A DNA stretch of 64,000 bases from Psychromonas sp. SA13A (GCF_011378715.1 NZ_WTKU01000015.1:1-64000), one strand, 5' to 3'. Numbered from the stretch's first letter, positions 37,564 through 48,340 are shown. A program made the numbers and translations. Notes: generated by a model from the letters alone, not told the origin.

Positions 37564-37689
37564 CTTATAACCTCATAAAAACTAATTATTTGTATCAACT
37601 ATTAATTGAACATGACTGCGTTATAACAATGGATACAGTGCCATAACAACTGATAAAAATAATTACTTTTGTTGTGATAAAAATAAAGG

Positions 37690-37718
37690 TTTCATCCCGA
37701 AGAATGAAACCTTTTTTA
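37690..37718 (-). terminator. hairpin between pflB and pflA
   Basis: AAAGGTTTCAT pairs with ATGAAACCTTT around eight bases, an 11-bp stem, with T-runs on both sides. On the minus strand it ends or thins the pflB message before pflA. Confidence 0.8.
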
Positions 37719-37762
37719 TTATAGCAGGCTAATATAAAAGTGAACCTGTTATCGTCTATTTT

Positions 37763-40048
37763 TTATAGTGTTGCTGTAAAAGTACGTGTAATAACATCAC
37801 TTTGTTGTTCTTTAGTTAATGAGTTAAAACGTACTGCATAACCAGAGACTCGGATTGTTAACTGAGGGTATTTCTCAGGGTGGTCCATTGCATCTAATAA
37901 TGTCTCACGGTTCATTACATTAACGTTTAAGTGTTGACCACCTTCAATATCTGGCGTGTGCTTGAAGTAACCATCCATTAGACCAGCCAAGTTAGATTTT
38001 TGAGAATCATCTGTTTTGCCTAGTGCATTTGGTACGATTGAGAATGTGTAAGAAATACCATCCTGTGCGTAAGCAAACGGTAGTTTAGATACTGATGTTA
38101 ATGATGCTACTGCACCTTTTTCATCACGTCCATGCATTGGGTTTGCACCTGGTGCAAATGGCATACCTGCACGACGACCGTCTGGTGTGTTACCTGTTTT
38201 CTTACCGTATACAACGTTAGATGTAATAGTAAGAATTGACTGTGTAGCACGTGCATTACGGTACATAGGGCGTGATTTTATTTTCTTCATGAACGTTTCA
38301 ACTAGTTCACAAGCAATATCATCAACACGTGGATCATTATTACCAAATTTAGGGTAATCACCTTCAATTTCAAAGTCAGTCGCAATACCATCTTCATCAC
38401 GAATAGGACGAACTTTTGCGTATTTAATTGCTGCTAATGAATCCGCTGCAATTGAAAGACCGGCAATACCACAGGCCATTGTACGTTCCACATCACGGTC
38501 ATGAAGTGCCATTAATGAAGCTTCGTAGCTGTATTTGTCATGCATGTAGTGAATACAGTTAAGTGCTGTGACATATTGCTCTGCTAACCAATCCATGAAG
38601 TGATCAAGGTTTGCGTAAACTTCTTCGTAATCTAATACTTCACTAGTAATTGCTGGTAAAGTTTTAGGGCCTACTTGCATTTTTGATTTTTCATCAACAC
38701 CACCATTGATGGAGTACAATAATGTTTTTGCTAAGTTGGCGCGTGCACCAAAGAATTGCATCTGTTTACCAACAATCATTGGCGATACACAACAAGCGAT
38801 AGCATAATCATCGTTATCGAAATCAGTACGCATTAAGTCATCATTTTCATACTGGATAGATGAAGTATCGATAGATACTTTTGCACAGTATTTTTTGAAG
38901 TTAATTGGTAAAGCTTCAGACCATAAAACAGTAATGTTTGGCTCTGGAGAAGGGCCCATAGTGTATTGTGTGTGTAAGAAACGGAAGCTGTTTTTGGTTA
39001 CTAGCGTACGTCCATCAACACCCATACCACCGATAGACTCTGTAGCCCAGATAGGGTCACCAGAGAATAGGTCATCATATTCAGGTGTACGTAGGAAACG
39101 AACCATACGTAGTTTCATTACTAAGTGGTCGATTAGTTCCTGTGCTTCAGTTTCAGTGATTAGACCTGCTTTTAGATCTTTTTCAATGTAGATATCTAAG
39201 AAAGAAGCGGTACGGCCAAATGACATTGCAGCGCCATTTTGTGATTTAATTGCCGCTAAGTAACCAAAGTAAGTCCATTGGATTGCTTCTTTAGCGTTTG
39301 ATGCTGGTCCAGAAATATCATAACCGTATTTCGCTGCCATCACTTTCATTTGGTCAAGCGCACGATATTGCTCAAAAATCTCTTCTCGCAATTTCATTGT
39401 ATCTTCTAATGAAGTACCTGCGATTAATTCAGCTTCTAAACTTTTATGCTGAGCTGCTTTTTCAGTCATTAGGTAGTCGATACCGTATAAAGCAACACGG
39501 CGGTAATCACCAATAATACGACCACGACCGTAAGCATCAGGTAAACCTGTTAATACACCTGATTTACGACATTTAAGAATGTCGCCAGTGTAAACGTCGA
39601 ATACACCTTGGTTATGTGTTTTACGGTATTCAGAGTAAGTTTTACGGATAGTTGGATCTAATTCTTTACCGTAAACTTTACAAGAACCATCGATCATACG
39701 AATACCACCGTTAGGGATAAGCGCACGTTTTAATGGTTTTTCTGTTTGTAGACCAACAATCGTTTCTAAGTCTTTGTTGATGTAACCTGCATCATGTGCA
39801 GTAATAGTCGAAACCACATCAGTATCAAAATCAACAGGTGCATGCGTTGCGTTTTCCTGTTTGATACCGACCATTACATTTTCCCATAGCTCGTCAGTCG
39901 CTTTAGTCGCGTCAGCTAGGAAACTTTCATCGCCATCAAAAGGGGTGTAGTTTTTTTGGATGAAGTCACGAACATTAACTTCTGTTTTCCAAGTGTCGCC
40001 AGCAAAACCTTCCCATGCTGATGCAAATGCTTCGTTTAATTTAGTCAT
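37763..40048 (-). CDS. pflB: formate C-acetyltransferase (pyruvate formate-lyase)
   Basis: Splits pyruvate with CoA into acetyl-CoA and formate under anaerobic conditions. At 761 residues it matches E. coli PflB (760). The catalytic Cys pair is in [10 protein letters not shown] and the glycyl radical site in [11 protein letters not shown] near the C-terminus. A perfect FNR box lies 363 bases upstream of its start. No focA formate channel gene precedes it, unlike in enterobacteria. Confidence 0.99.
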   Translation of the reverse strand: MTKLNEAFASAWEGFAGDTWKTEVNVRDFIQKNYTPFDGDESFLADATKATDELWENVMVGIKQENATHAPVDFDTDVVSTITAHDAGYINKDLETIVGLQTEKPLKRALIPNGGIRMIDGSCKVYGKELDPTIRKTYSEYRKTHNQGVFDVYTGDILKCRKSGVLTGLPDAYGRGRIIGDYRRVALYGIDYLMTEKAAQHKSLEAELIAGTSLEDTMKLREEIFEQYRALDQMKVMAAKYGYDISGPASNAKEAIQWTYFGYLAAIKSQNGAAMSFGRTASFLDIYIEKDLKAGLITETEAQELIDHLVMKLRMVRFLRTPEYDDLFSGDPIWATESIGGMGVDGRTLVTKNSFRFLHTQYTMGPSPEPNITVLWSEALPINFKKYCAKVSIDTSSIQYENDDLMRTDFDNDDYAIACCVSPMIVGKQMQFFGARANLAKTLLYSINGGVDEKSKMQVGPKTLPAITSEVLDYEEVYANLDHFMDWLAEQYVTALNCIHYMHDKYSYEASLMALHDRDVERTMACGIAGLSIAADSLAAIKYAKVRPIRDEDGIATDFEIEGDYPKFGNNDPRVDDIACELVETFMKKIKSRPMYRNARATQSILTITSNVVYGKKTGNTPDGRRAGMPFAPGANPMHGRDEKGAVASLTSVSKLPFAYAQDGISYTFSIVPNALGKTDDSQKSNLAGLMDGYFKHTPDIEGGQHLNVNVMNRETLLDAMDHPEKYPQLTIRVSGYAVRFNSLTKEQQSDVITRTFTATL

Positions 40049-40066
40049 AAAGATTTACCTTTACCG

Positions 40067-40351
40067 TTAGTGATTAAAAAATGTGTATAAATTAGTTGTT
40101 TGTGAATATGTTTGGTACATCCTATGTACCGCACTTAATGCATGCGCACTTAGTAGTGTTGAAAATGCGATAAGCGCAGGTGGGGCAATAACAAAATAGA
40201 AAATAATACGGAGTGCAATAAGTATGCTTGTATTGTTTGAAAGAAGAGACACAGGCAAAATAGTTTTGCTTATTTTACTGTTAGCAATACGATTGCTTTG
40301 GCTTGGTATTTGGTAAGCTAAATACTCGTTAACGCTATTGTCTATTTGCAT
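40067..40351 (-). CDS. possible small membrane protein upstream of pflB
   Basis: A 94-residue frame that ends 18 bases before pflB. The middle (ILIALRIIFYFVIAPPALIA) is one membrane segment. It occupies the place where focA often lies but shows no likeness to FocA and is far too short. The ribosome site is weak. It could be a real leader gene of the pfl operon or just the long leader of pflB. Confidence 0.4.
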   Translation of the reverse strand: MQIDNSVNEYLAYQIPSQSNRIANSKISKTILPVSLLSNNTSILIALRIIFYFVIAPPALIAFSTLLSAHALSAVHRMYQTYSQTTNLYTFFNH

Positions 40352-40410
40352 CTTAGAAGTTACCCCGTGATGGATTAGTGCTTAGTTTAACAAATGCTTT
40401 TGTACAAAAA

Positions 40411-40424
40411 TTGATTCATATCAA
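40411..40424. promoter_or_regulatory. FNR box of the pfl operon
   Basis: TTGATTCATATCAA is a perfect match to the FNR consensus TTGAT-N4-ATCAA. It is placed upstream of the pfl genes, which FNR activates in E. coli. Confidence 0.8.
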
Positions 40425-40500
40425 GTTGCACAGCGATCTCGTAATAAAATTACATTTTTATTTTAAAAAGCCTTTTTTGCTTGAATAATGTACCGATTAA

Positions 40501-40518
40501 AGTGATATAAATATCACT
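40501..40518. promoter_or_regulatory. CRP-like palindrome upstream of pfl
   Basis: The perfect 18-bp palindrome AGTGATATAAATATCACT has the GTGA/TCAC half-sites of CRP with the right spacing. The rest of the gap, 40519-40890, shows nothing beyond AT-rich sequence. Confidence 0.45.
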
Positions 40519-40891
40519 CTTATTCACTAAATTGTTTAAATTTAACCTTGAAAAGGTAATTTAATTTCAACTTCCTCTCGAACACTCTTGCCATAAGAAG
40601 ATGTTATCTTAAGAAAATTAATAGCTTATTAAAAAATATTACATAAATAAACTGCTGAATATTTATTGAAATTTAACTCAACTATTTATTTTTATTAATG
40701 TTCGATTATAACTTAGTCAAATGAATCTTAAATATATTTTTGTTATCTTTTTTAGATGCCTCTAATAAATACAAAAAATAGTATATAACCCATGTTTTTG
40801 TATGGTTTTTAGCCAAAGGATAAGTCAGTTAAGGTATAATTATTTTTAATAGAATTTCACTAATTTATATCTCTCTAGAAGGAGTTAGTTT

Positions 40892-41395
40892 ATGAACGTA
40901 CAAATATTAATTACGATCACTGGTATTTACCAACCTGATTTAGTTAAATGCCTTGCAGAAAAAACACATGCATTAAACGGTAAATGGTTAACCAGCAAAA
41001 TTAACCATATAGAAGGGTATATGGCTGGATTAATTAAGATTGAATTAGAGCCAGAAAAAGTTGAAACACTTTTAAATGGTTTTAAAACCTTACCTCTTCA
41101 TATCGATTGGGTTGAACTGAAGCGCTTACCGAAAGAAAAGCCTAATCATTTAAATTTATCAATTGATGCGAGAGATCGTGCAGGTTTAGTGAATGATATT
41201 TCACAAGTGTTAAGTGAAAATAGCGTTAAGGTTGAAAATATGGAGTGCAACAGAATTGGTGTGCCTGACATTGGTGGTACAGTGTTTACGAGCCACTTTG
41301 AAATAGCTGTGTCCGATGCCTTTGACCAGAACCTGTTGATTGCCTCATTACAAGAGATATCTAACGATCTCATTATCGATATTAAAGGCTTATAA
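40892..41395 (+). CDS. ACT-domain protein of the GcvR type
   Basis: A 167-residue protein with two ACT domains (about 5-78 and 88-165). The first has ITITGIYQPDLVKCLAEKTH, the second LNLSIDARDRAGLVNDISQV. The layout is that of GcvR, the co-repressor of the glycine cleavage genes through GcvA, and of its paralogues. No gcv gene is nearby, so a different role is possible. A strong AGAAGGAG ribosome site precedes the ATG. The terminator at 41497-41527 follows. Confidence 0.85.
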   Translation: MNVQILITITGIYQPDLVKCLAEKTHALNGKWLTSKINHIEGYMAGLIKIELEPEKVETLLNGFKTLPLHIDWVELKRLPKEKPNHLNLSIDARDRAGLVNDISQVLSENSVKVENMECNRIGVPDIGGTVFTSHFEIAVSDAFDQNLLIASLQEISNDLIIDIKGL

Positions 41396-41496
41396 ATAAC
41401 CTTAAAGCTGAAGTTGTATTTTTATGCGAGTCTAGATTGGTTATATAAATATAGGTTGGTCATGCAAATCTAAGTGGTTATATAAATTTTAGGCAT

Positions 41497-41527
41497 AAAA
41501 AAGGGCGCTATCAATAGCGCCCTTTTT
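41497..41527. terminator. bidirectional rho-independent terminator
   Basis: GGGCGCTA pairs with TAGCGCCC around TCAA, with A- and T-runs on either side. It serves the ACT protein gene and, on the minus strand, the DUF3360 permease. Confidence 0.92.
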
Positions 41528-41609
41528 GTTTCATCTTTTAACAAAGCTAGTAGGTTAAATAAAGTTATTATGTTTAATAAATACTAATCCTATCAGCGTC
41601 TAATATTAC

Positions 41610-43130
41610 TTATAATAAAGATGGTAGGCCGTATTGTTTCTCGAACATACCTACTGCTAACATAGCAATAAAACAAACCACTAATACTGAACCCGGTATA
41701 ATAATCTTATCTAAAAATGATAGACGTTTAGCGCGTTCCTTATCTCCAATTAAACCGTTGTTATCCAATAACATGGTTAATGCCCAAGCAAGTACAGGAT
41801 TAAATACTGCAGCAGTAAAGATGCAAATACCAGCAGCTTGTGAGTCTTTGGTGTTTTTAATCATTTGCATACCAGCTTCTAGTAAGGGTAAAAAAACACC
41901 AACTAATAAAGCAATACGCATTACTGGTGGCCATACTGCGATGTCCATTGGGAAGCCTAGAAATGCAATTAACATTACTAAGCTGCCTAATATAATTGAA
42001 CCCGCTGGAATAGGGCGTTTAGCAATCGCCGCAGGGATCATATAAGTTCCCCATGAAGAGGTGATGTTACCACCACCCACTGCAGTACCAACCATTTGAC
42101 GGACTGAACACATGGTCATCGTATCGTCCACATCCATTAATACATTTTCAGTCTTTTTTGGGTAGTTTAATTCTTGAAAAATACGGTGTCCTAAGAAGTC
42201 CGGTGACCACATCGCTACGGCTAAAATTGCAAAAGGTAATGAGGCAATGAAGTGTTCAAGGTTTGGTAAACCTAACATCCAACCTTCAGTAGTGCTTCCC
42301 CACCAGTAAACAGGGTTTAAATTAGGTAGTCCCATTTCTGTTTCGAAGGTTAGGTTAAAGCCTGCCCCGAGTGCTAGCGCGATCAATAACCCTGTAATTG
42401 CACAAGCTGGAATAGCTAACCAACGTTTGTTAATTTTTGCAAGGAAAGCATAAAGAATGATATTTGTTGCTAATACAACTAAGCCAACATATCCCATACT
42501 ACCTGCTGCAACATCTGCAGATTGTAACCCTTTAGCCCAGTCTTGAACTTGACCTATTTGACTGAATGCACCAGTAAACCCAAGGAACACCAGTAACCCA
42601 CCTGCTACGCCTTCTCCGGTTAAATTAACCAGTTTAGATCCACCTTTAAAGTAGCTGAGCAATAAACCAAATACACCGAGTAAGATAGCTAAAGCAAGTG
42701 GGTGAGCACCCGCTAATGCAATTGCACCGATTAACGGGATCATTGGACCATGGTTACCCGCTAGGTTGGCTTTAGGGTTAACAAAGCCCGAAGCAACAAT
42801 ACAAAATAAAAAGGCGGGGATAAGCATTTCAACTCGCGCCACTTCGATAGCAAAATCTTTACCTAAAGTGATGTGCGCCCATTGCTCTGTTAAACCATCA
42901 GCCCAAGACATCATTACCGCAGAGTACATTGCGATGATGCCGATGGTACCTGCTACAGCGGGTACTAAATCTTCCCATTCGAAGCGGAAATCTCGGCCGG
43001 GTAGATTTAACCCGTAACGGCGAGGTTTCATTATCTGTAATTCGTGATCCAAATAATCAGACCGTGTTGCAAACTCGCTTGCGGGTTTATGCAGCTCGCT
43101 ATAGCTTTTAGTTTGTTTATCAGTTGGCAT
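41610..43130 (-). CDS. DUF3360 family membrane protein, permease-like
   Basis: A 506-residue protein with about 11-12 hydrophobic segments starting near residue 55. It resembles the DUF3360 family common in Vibrio and Psychromonas, which has the look of the xanthine/uracil and SulP type permeases (glycine-rich LAGNHGPMIPLIGAIALAGA and GTAVGGGNITSSWGTYMIP as the half-helix signatures). The substrate is unknown. An FNR-like site at 43285 hints at anaerobic use. It is monocistronic. Confidence 0.85.
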   Translation of the reverse strand: MPTDKQTKSYSELHKPASEFATRSDYLDHELQIMKPRRYGLNLPGRDFRFEWEDLVPAVAGTIGIIAMYSAVMMSWADGLTEQWAHITLGKDFAIEVARVEMLIPAFLFCIVASGFVNPKANLAGNHGPMIPLIGAIALAGAHPLALAILLGVFGLLLSYFKGGSKLVNLTGEGVAGGLLVFLGFTGAFSQIGQVQDWAKGLQSADVAAGSMGYVGLVVLATNIILYAFLAKINKRWLAIPACAITGLLIALALGAGFNLTFETEMGLPNLNPVYWWGSTTEGWMLGLPNLEHFIASLPFAILAVAMWSPDFLGHRIFQELNYPKKTENVLMDVDDTMTMCSVRQMVGTAVGGGNITSSWGTYMIPAAIAKRPIPAGSIILGSLVMLIAFLGFPMDIAVWPPVMRIALLVGVFLPLLEAGMQMIKNTKDSQAAGICIFTAAVFNPVLAWALTMLLDNNGLIGDKERAKRLSFLDKIIIPGSVLVVCFIAMLAVGMFEKQYGLPSLL

Positions 43131-43284
43131 TGAGGAGGTACTCCCTTACTCTGGTTAAATTTAAAATTCGTTAATTTAGTGCTAAATAAGCGCTGATATC
43201 ATTTTGTCAGCGGTTATGGAATGGGTTAATTATGCATCGATAATTTAATATAGCTTAGCTTAACCAAAGTGAGTAAAAAATCGC

Positions 43285-43298
43285 TTGATCTGGATCAG
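43285..43298. promoter_or_regulatory. FNR-like site upstream of the DUF3360 gene
   Basis: TTGATCTGGATCAG matches TTGAT-N4-ATCAA at nine of ten positions and lies 155 bases before the start. The rest of the gap from 43131 to 43583 shows no gene. Confidence 0.45.
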
Positions 43299-43583
43299 AA
43301 GAGTTCTCATGCTGAAATTAAATTACAAAAAAATGAGGTATTTCCATTAATACCCCGCTAATAACTTACTTATAGCCGTATTTTTGATAATTAATTGCGT
43401 ATTTAACTTACATGATAGAGGAAAGGTGTAAGAAATATAGGTGTAAAACTCGAAATGCATAATAGAAGTTATAAAAAAATGTTGGCTTTAATAACTTCTA
43501 TACTTGCTTATAGATTGATGTTCAGAGCCTATATTCTAGGGCATAGCTCCGGAATTATATTTCAAGTTATATTTAGAAGTTGG

Positions 43584-44102
43584 CTATAGTAGATCTTGCA
43601 TCTCTTCTAGTATTTGTAAGCACCAATCACTGATACGTTGGTCACTTAGTTCATATTGAGTATCTTCATCAATCGCTAATCCGACAAAATATTGTTTATC
43701 TTCGGTTAATGCTTTTGATGCCTCAAAGTCATATCCTTCAATGGGCCAATAACCGATGAATTTAGGATGTTGGGGTAATAATTTGTCGTGCAACATACCA
43801 ACTGCATCAATAAACCACTCACTGTAACCATTTTGGTCACCCAATCCGAATAGCGCAACTATTTTGCCATTAACATTAAGGCCGTCGATTTGATCCCATA
43901 ACTTACCCCAATCCTCTTGAAGTTCACCATAATCCCAAGTAGAAATGCCTAAAATAACAATGTCATAATCATTTATCTTGCTTAAACCGTCATCTTTTAT
44001 GTTAAATATGTCTACTAATGATTCACCTAGCTCTGCTTGAATCTTTTCTGCAGCAATTTCTGTATAACAAGTACTAGAACCATAAAATAAACCGATTTTC
44101 AT
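43584..44102 (-). CDS. fldB: flavodoxin FldB
   Basis: A 172-residue FMN protein that carries single electrons. The phosphate loop [19 protein letters not shown], the aromatic shielding residues ([28 protein letters not shown]) and the long-chain type are clear. FldB rather than FldA is preferred because E. coli fldB has the same length and also lies head to head with xerD. Confidence 0.95.
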   Translation of the reverse strand: MKIGLFYGSSTCYTEIAAEKIQAELGESLVDIFNIKDDGLSKINDYDIVILGISTWDYGELQEDWGKLWDQIDGLNVNGKIVALFGLGDQNGYSEWFIDAVGMLHDKLLPQHPKFIGYWPIEGYDFEASKALTEDKQYFVGLAIDEDTQYELSDQRISDWCLQILEEMQDLL

Positions 44103-44158
44103 AAGTGACCTTTGAATAAAAATATAAGAGGCGCTAATTTACCGTTAAGGCCGTTGGA

Positions 44159-45055
44159 ATGGAAGTATTAAGCATCGAACAATTTTTAGATTCACTTTGG
44201 TTAGAGCGTGGTCTATCAAAAAATACGCTAGACTCTTACCGCCATGATTTAAGTTTGGTGGAGGGATATTTACAAAAACAAGAAATCACCTTAAGTGAGG
44301 CCAGCGCTATTGATTTGAGTGATTATTTTGATGCACGTTTACAGGGTGAAATTGATTATAAGAATACCTCTACGGCACGATTAATGAGTGCGGTTAGGCG
44401 TTATTATCAATATTTATGCCGTGAAAAAATGCGCGAAGATGACCCAAGTGCAAAACTAGAAAGTCCTAAAATTGTCAAACCCCTGCCTAAATCATTATCT
44501 GAATCTGAAGTTGATGCATTACTTTCCGCCCCGGAGCTGAACGACCCTGTGCAATTTCGTGATAAAGCCATGTTAGAAGTTTTATATGCAACGGGGTTGC
44601 GTGTTACTGAATTAGTGGGCTTGACCATGGAAGAAATTAACTTACAACAGGGAGTGATAAGAGTCACTGGTAAAGGTAATAAAACACGCTTAGTGCCATT
44701 AGGAGAGGAGTCTGTTTATTGGCTAGAACGTTATATTGAAGAGATGCGACCGACTTTATTATCAGGCCAAAGTAGCGATGTCTTGTTTCCTAGCCGTCGT
44801 GGAACGCAAATGGTTAGACAAACCTTTTGGCACCGTATTAAGTATTATGCACAGCTAGCGGGAATTGATAAAGAGGCGTTGTCGCCACATGTTTTACGCC
44901 ATGCATTCGCAACACATTTATTGAACTATGGAGCTGACTTACGGGTCGTACAGATGCTATTGGGGCATAGTGACCTATCAACTACTCAAATTTATACTCA
45001 TATAGCAAAAGATAGACTAAAAAGTTTACATAGTGAACATCACCCTCGCGCTTAG
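44159..45055 (+). CDS. xerD: site-specific tyrosine recombinase XerD
   Basis: A 298-residue recombinase that, with XerC, resolves chromosome dimers at dif. The catalytic residues are all visible: Arg in YATGLRVTELVGL, His-x-x-Arg in SPHVLRHAFATHLL, the second His in LLGHSDLSTTQIYTH and the nucleophile Tyr in it. The xerD-dsbC-recJ order is the one known from E. coli. It is not an integron integrase: the extra IntI patch is missing. Confidence 0.98.
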   Translation: MEVLSIEQFLDSLWLERGLSKNTLDSYRHDLSLVEGYLQKQEITLSEASAIDLSDYFDARLQGEIDYKNTSTARLMSAVRRYYQYLCREKMREDDPSAKLESPKIVKPLPKSLSESEVDALLSAPELNDPVQFRDKAMLEVLYATGLRVTELVGLTMEEINLQQGVIRVTGKGNKTRLVPLGEESVYWLERYIEEMRPTLLSGQSSDVLFPSRRGTQMVRQTFWHRIKYYAQLAGIDKEALSPHVLRHAFATHLLNYGADLRVVQMLLGHSDLSTTQIYTHIAKDRLKSLHSEHHPRA

Positions 45056-45160
45056 TCTCATAACTTAATATACATAATAAGAATGGCTGTAATTAACATT
45101 CACTTTATGTTTTAAGATAGGCATAATCGAGTACTATAATTTTATTTTCGGGAATTTATA

Positions 45161-45913
45161 ATGTCCATATTAAAGGCTAAAAAAAGTGTAATCACATTCG
45201 TAGTGAGCATGTTGTTAAGTGCCAGTAGCTTTGCTGCCGTTTCAAATCAAGTCCATGATTTATTAACTAAAAAGCTAGAATCATTACAAGTCGATGCACA
45301 ATCGATTACTGAGTCGCCTATTAAGGGGCTTTATGAGGTAGTGAGTGAAGGGGCTATCTATTATTTAAGTGAAGACGGACAGTTTTTAATCAGCGGTAGT
45401 ATTTACGATACTAATAATGGAATGAAAAATATTACTGCTACCAAAGTATCTGACATTCGCCGCGAAAATTCAGCTGAGCAATTTGCAGAGATTAAAAGCT
45501 TCGAAAAAGACATGATTGTCTATAAAGCGGCTAACGAAAAATATGTTGTTACGGCATTTACCGATACAAGTTGTCCATATTGCCAAAAATTGCACGCAGA
45601 GATTGCCGATTATAATAAATTAGGTATCACTATCCGTTACTTAGCTTTTCCTCGTGGAGGAGAAAGATCTAATGCTTACCGTAAGATGGTTTCAATCTGG
45701 TGTGCTGATGACCCTAAGTCAGCAATGGACGATGAAAAAAGTAATCGCTCAATTAAATCATTATCTTGCGACAATACTGTAATTGATCAATACAATTTAG
45801 GTGTTTCACTAGGCATTACTGGTACACCTACTTTGTTTTTAGAAGATGGTACTGCGATGCCAGGTTACTTACCTGCAGACCGTTTACTTCAAGCAATACA
45901 AGAAAAAATTTAG
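45161..45913 (+). CDS. dsbC: thiol:disulfide interchange protein DsbC
   Basis: A 250-residue periplasmic disulfide isomerase. The signal peptide (about residues 1-25, SVITFVVSMLLSASSFA) is followed by an N-terminal dimerisation domain and a thioredoxin fold with the active site TSCPYCQKLH. The conserved cis-Pro is in GITGTPTLF. It lies between xerD and recJ, and a terminator-like hairpin lies behind it. Confidence 0.97.
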   Translation: MSILKAKKSVITFVVSMLLSASSFAAVSNQVHDLLTKKLESLQVDAQSITESPIKGLYEVVSEGAIYYLSEDGQFLISGSIYDTNNGMKNITATKVSDIRRENSAEQFAEIKSFEKDMIVYKAANEKYVVTAFTDTSCPYCQKLHAEIADYNKLGITIRYLAFPRGGERSNAYRKMVSIWCADDPKSAMDDEKSNRSIKSLSCDNTVIDQYNLGVSLGITGTPTLFLEDGTAMPGYLPADRLLQAIQEKI

Positions 45914-45945
45914 ACTAATACTTCTGCTATTGTCTGTTTCATAAT

Positions 45946-45981
45946 AAACTGCATTGATAATCCAATATCGTGCAGTTTTTT
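45946..45981 (+). terminator. terminator-like hairpin between dsbC and recJ
   Basis: AAACTGCA pairs with TGCAGTTT around a 17-base loop, followed by TTTT. It ends one base before the recJ ATG at 45983 and takes the place of a ribosome site. Confidence 0.65.
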
Positions 45982-45982
45982 T

Positions 45983-47713
45983 ATGTCTTCAGAAACACCA
46001 AAAACACAAGTTCAACAACGCCTTCAGCATGATACTAGCCTGCTATCATTATCTTGCTCTCCATTATTAACTAAGCTTTATGCTAACCGTGGCATTACTG
46101 CCGACAGCGAGTTAGATAACAGCACCAAAACACTCATTCATGCTAATCAATTGAAAGGTATGGCGACTGCTTGTGAGTTGTTATATCAAGCTTATTTAGA
46201 TAGTAAAAAAATAATTATTGTGGGCGATTTTGATGCCGATGGTGCAACTAGCACCGCCTTGAGCGTTTTATCGCTTCGTGCTTTAGGGTTTCAACATGTT
46301 GATTATTTAATTCCTAACCGTTTCGATTATGGCTATGGTTTAAGCCCTGAAATTGTAGATTTAGCTGCACAGCAAGGTGCTCAATTGTTGATGACAGTGG
46401 ATAACGGTATTTCGAGTATTAGTGGTGTGGCTCATGCTAAAGATTTAGGCATTGAAGTATTAGTGACTGACCATCATCTTCCTGGGGAGGAAACACCGGT
46501 TGCCGATGCTATTGTTAATCCGAATCAAATCGGTTGTCAGTTCCCCAGTAAAAACTTAGCAGGTGTGGGAGTTGCTTTTTATGTCATGTTGGCGTTGCGC
46601 TCTTTGATGCAGGAAAAGGGCTGTTTCACCGATTTTGCTGCGCCTAATTTAGCTAACTTTCTAGATATTGTTGCGTTAGGCACCGTTGCTGATGTGGTTA
46701 AATTAGATGCAAATAATCGAACTTTAGTGCATCAAGGGTTAGCACGTATTCGTGCTGGGTTCTGCCGACCGGGTATTAGTGCGCTTATTCAAGTGGCAAA
46801 ACGTAATCAACAACAATTAGTTGCTACGGATTTAGGTTTTTCATTAGGGCCTAGACTTAACGCGGCGGGACGTTTGGATGAAATGAGTCATGGCGTTGAA
46901 TTGCTGTTATGCGATGATTATTTACGTGCGAATACGTTGGCTTCTGAGTTAGATGCACTAAATCTCTCACGCAGAGAGATAGAACAAAGCATGCAGCAGG
47001 AAGCGATGCTGAGCTTGCAAAAATTATCGATTGATCAAAATAACTTACCCTTGGCATTATGTTTGTTTGAGGCTGACTGGCATCAAGGTGTTATTGGTCT
47101 GGTGGCTTCTCGCATCAAAGAAAAATATTACCGTCCTACCTTTGCTTTTGCCCGTGCAAATGGCGGTGAGATCAAAGGTTCTGCTCGTTCTATTCCTGGC
47201 GTACATATTCGCGATATGCTGGACTTAGTTGATAAAACTCTGCCCGGCGTTATTTTAAAGTTTGGTGGTCATGCTATGGCTGCAGGATTGAGTATGTTAG
47301 AAAAAGATTTTGATCTGTTTAATGATACGCTAAATGCCATTTTAAAAGCGCAAGTGGATGAGGATTTATTAAATAACGTTATTTTATCAGACGGACAATT
47401 ATCCTCTGAGCAGTTTGACTTGAGTATTGCTCAAGAGTTGCGTGATGCAGGACCGTGGGGACAAGGGTTCCCCGCGCCTATTTTTGATGGAGTCTTTGCA
47501 TTAAAGCAACAGCGAATTGTAGGGCAAAAACATTTAAAAATGGTGTTACAGCAGGGGGATAAATTAATTGACGCCATTGCCTTTAACATTGACCCTGAAG
47601 CTTGGCCTGATTTGTCAGTAAAAGAGGTTTTTTGTGTTTATAGTTTAGATGTTAATGAATTTAGAGGGCAGAGAACTGTGCAGTTATTAGTACAATTGTT
47701 ACAACCAAAATGA
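45983..47713 (+). CDS. recJ: single-strand-specific 5'-3' exonuclease RecJ
   Basis: A 576-residue DHH-family nuclease of recombination and mismatch repair. The metal motifs are present (IIVGDFDADGATSTALSVL; VTDHHLPGEE; DIVALGTVADVV; FGGHAMAAGL). Length and N-terminus align with E. coli RecJ (577), so the ATG at 45983 is kept, although the base just before it is the T-run of a hairpin and no Shine-Dalgarno is seen. That suggests low or special translation. Confidence 0.97.
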   Translation: MSSETPKTQVQQRLQHDTSLLSLSCSPLLTKLYANRGITADSELDNSTKTLIHANQLKGMATACELLYQAYLDSKKIIIVGDFDADGATSTALSVLSLRALGFQHVDYLIPNRFDYGYGLSPEIVDLAAQQGAQLLMTVDNGISSISGVAHAKDLGIEVLVTDHHLPGEETPVADAIVNPNQIGCQFPSKNLAGVGVAFYVMLALRSLMQEKGCFTDFAAPNLANFLDIVALGTVADVVKLDANNRTLVHQGLARIRAGFCRPGISALIQVAKRNQQQLVATDLGFSLGPRLNAAGRLDEMSHGVELLLCDDYLRANTLASELDALNLSRREIEQSMQQEAMLSLQKLSIDQNNLPLALCLFEADWHQGVIGLVASRIKEKYYRPTFAFARANGGEIKGSARSIPGVHIRDMLDLVDKTLPGVILKFGGHAMAAGLSMLEKDFDLFNDTLNAILKAQVDEDLLNNVILSDGQLSSEQFDLSIAQELRDAGPWGQGFPAPIFDGVFALKQQRIVGQKHLKMVLQQGDKLIDAIAFNIDPEAWPDLSVKEVFCVYSLDVNEFRGQRTVQLLVQLLQPK

Positions 47714-47875
47714 CCAGAATAATAGCAGCACTAATTTAAATGACATTTAACAGGGTTTAAGAGACGATAATCAAAAGGTAAGTCATCACCTTTTGATTAT
47801 TACACAATTATTACACTATTATTACATGACTATTACAACATTATTTAGATTCAAATATTAAGTGCTAACTTACTA

Positions 47876-48340
47876 TTATACTGCGCCCGGAAAATCTAGT
47901 TGGCGCCACGCTTCATAAACAAAAACAGACACCGCATTGGATAGATTCATAGAACGGCTATCGGCTTTCATTGGAATACGTAATTTTTGCTGTAAGGGTA
48001 AAGCATCTAATATCGATGCTGGTAATCCTCGTGTTTCTGGGCCAAATAACAAAACATCACCATCTTGAAAATTTGCATTATGATGGTAGGTAGTTGTTTT
48101 GGTTGTACAAGCCAGTAAACGTTTACCTTCTATTACTTTTAAGAAACTATCAAAATCTTTATGCAAATGTACATTGGTCAACTCGTGATAATCTAACCCT
48201 GCACGTCTTACTTTTTTTTCATCTAAGTCAAAACCGAGCGGTTCAATTAAATGCAATACACATCCTGTATTGGCACATAGGCGAATAATATTACCAGTAT
48301 TAGGTGGGATCTCTGGTTCGTACAATGCAACTTCAATCAT
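47876..48340 (-). CDS. trmL: tRNA (cytidine/uridine-34 2'-O)-methyltransferase TrmL
   Basis: A 154-residue SPOUT enzyme that methylates the wobble ribose of tRNA-Leu. The family signature starts [19 protein letters not shown], and the knot carries [16 protein letters not shown] and [18 protein letters not shown]. Length equals that of E. coli TrmL (157). It is monocistronic. Confidence 0.97.
   Translation of the reverse strand: MIEVALYEPEIPPNTGNIIRLCANTGCVLHLIEPLGFDLDEKKVRRAGLDYHELTNVHLHKDFDSFLKVIEGKRLLACTTKTTTYHHNANFQDGDVLLFGPETRGLPASILDALPLQQKLRIPMKADSRSMNLSNAVSVFVYEAWRQLDFPGAV

Noticed and set aside
44159-45055. integron integrase
   Set aside because: The tyrosine recombinase here is XerD by its motifs and by the xerD-dsbC-recJ order.
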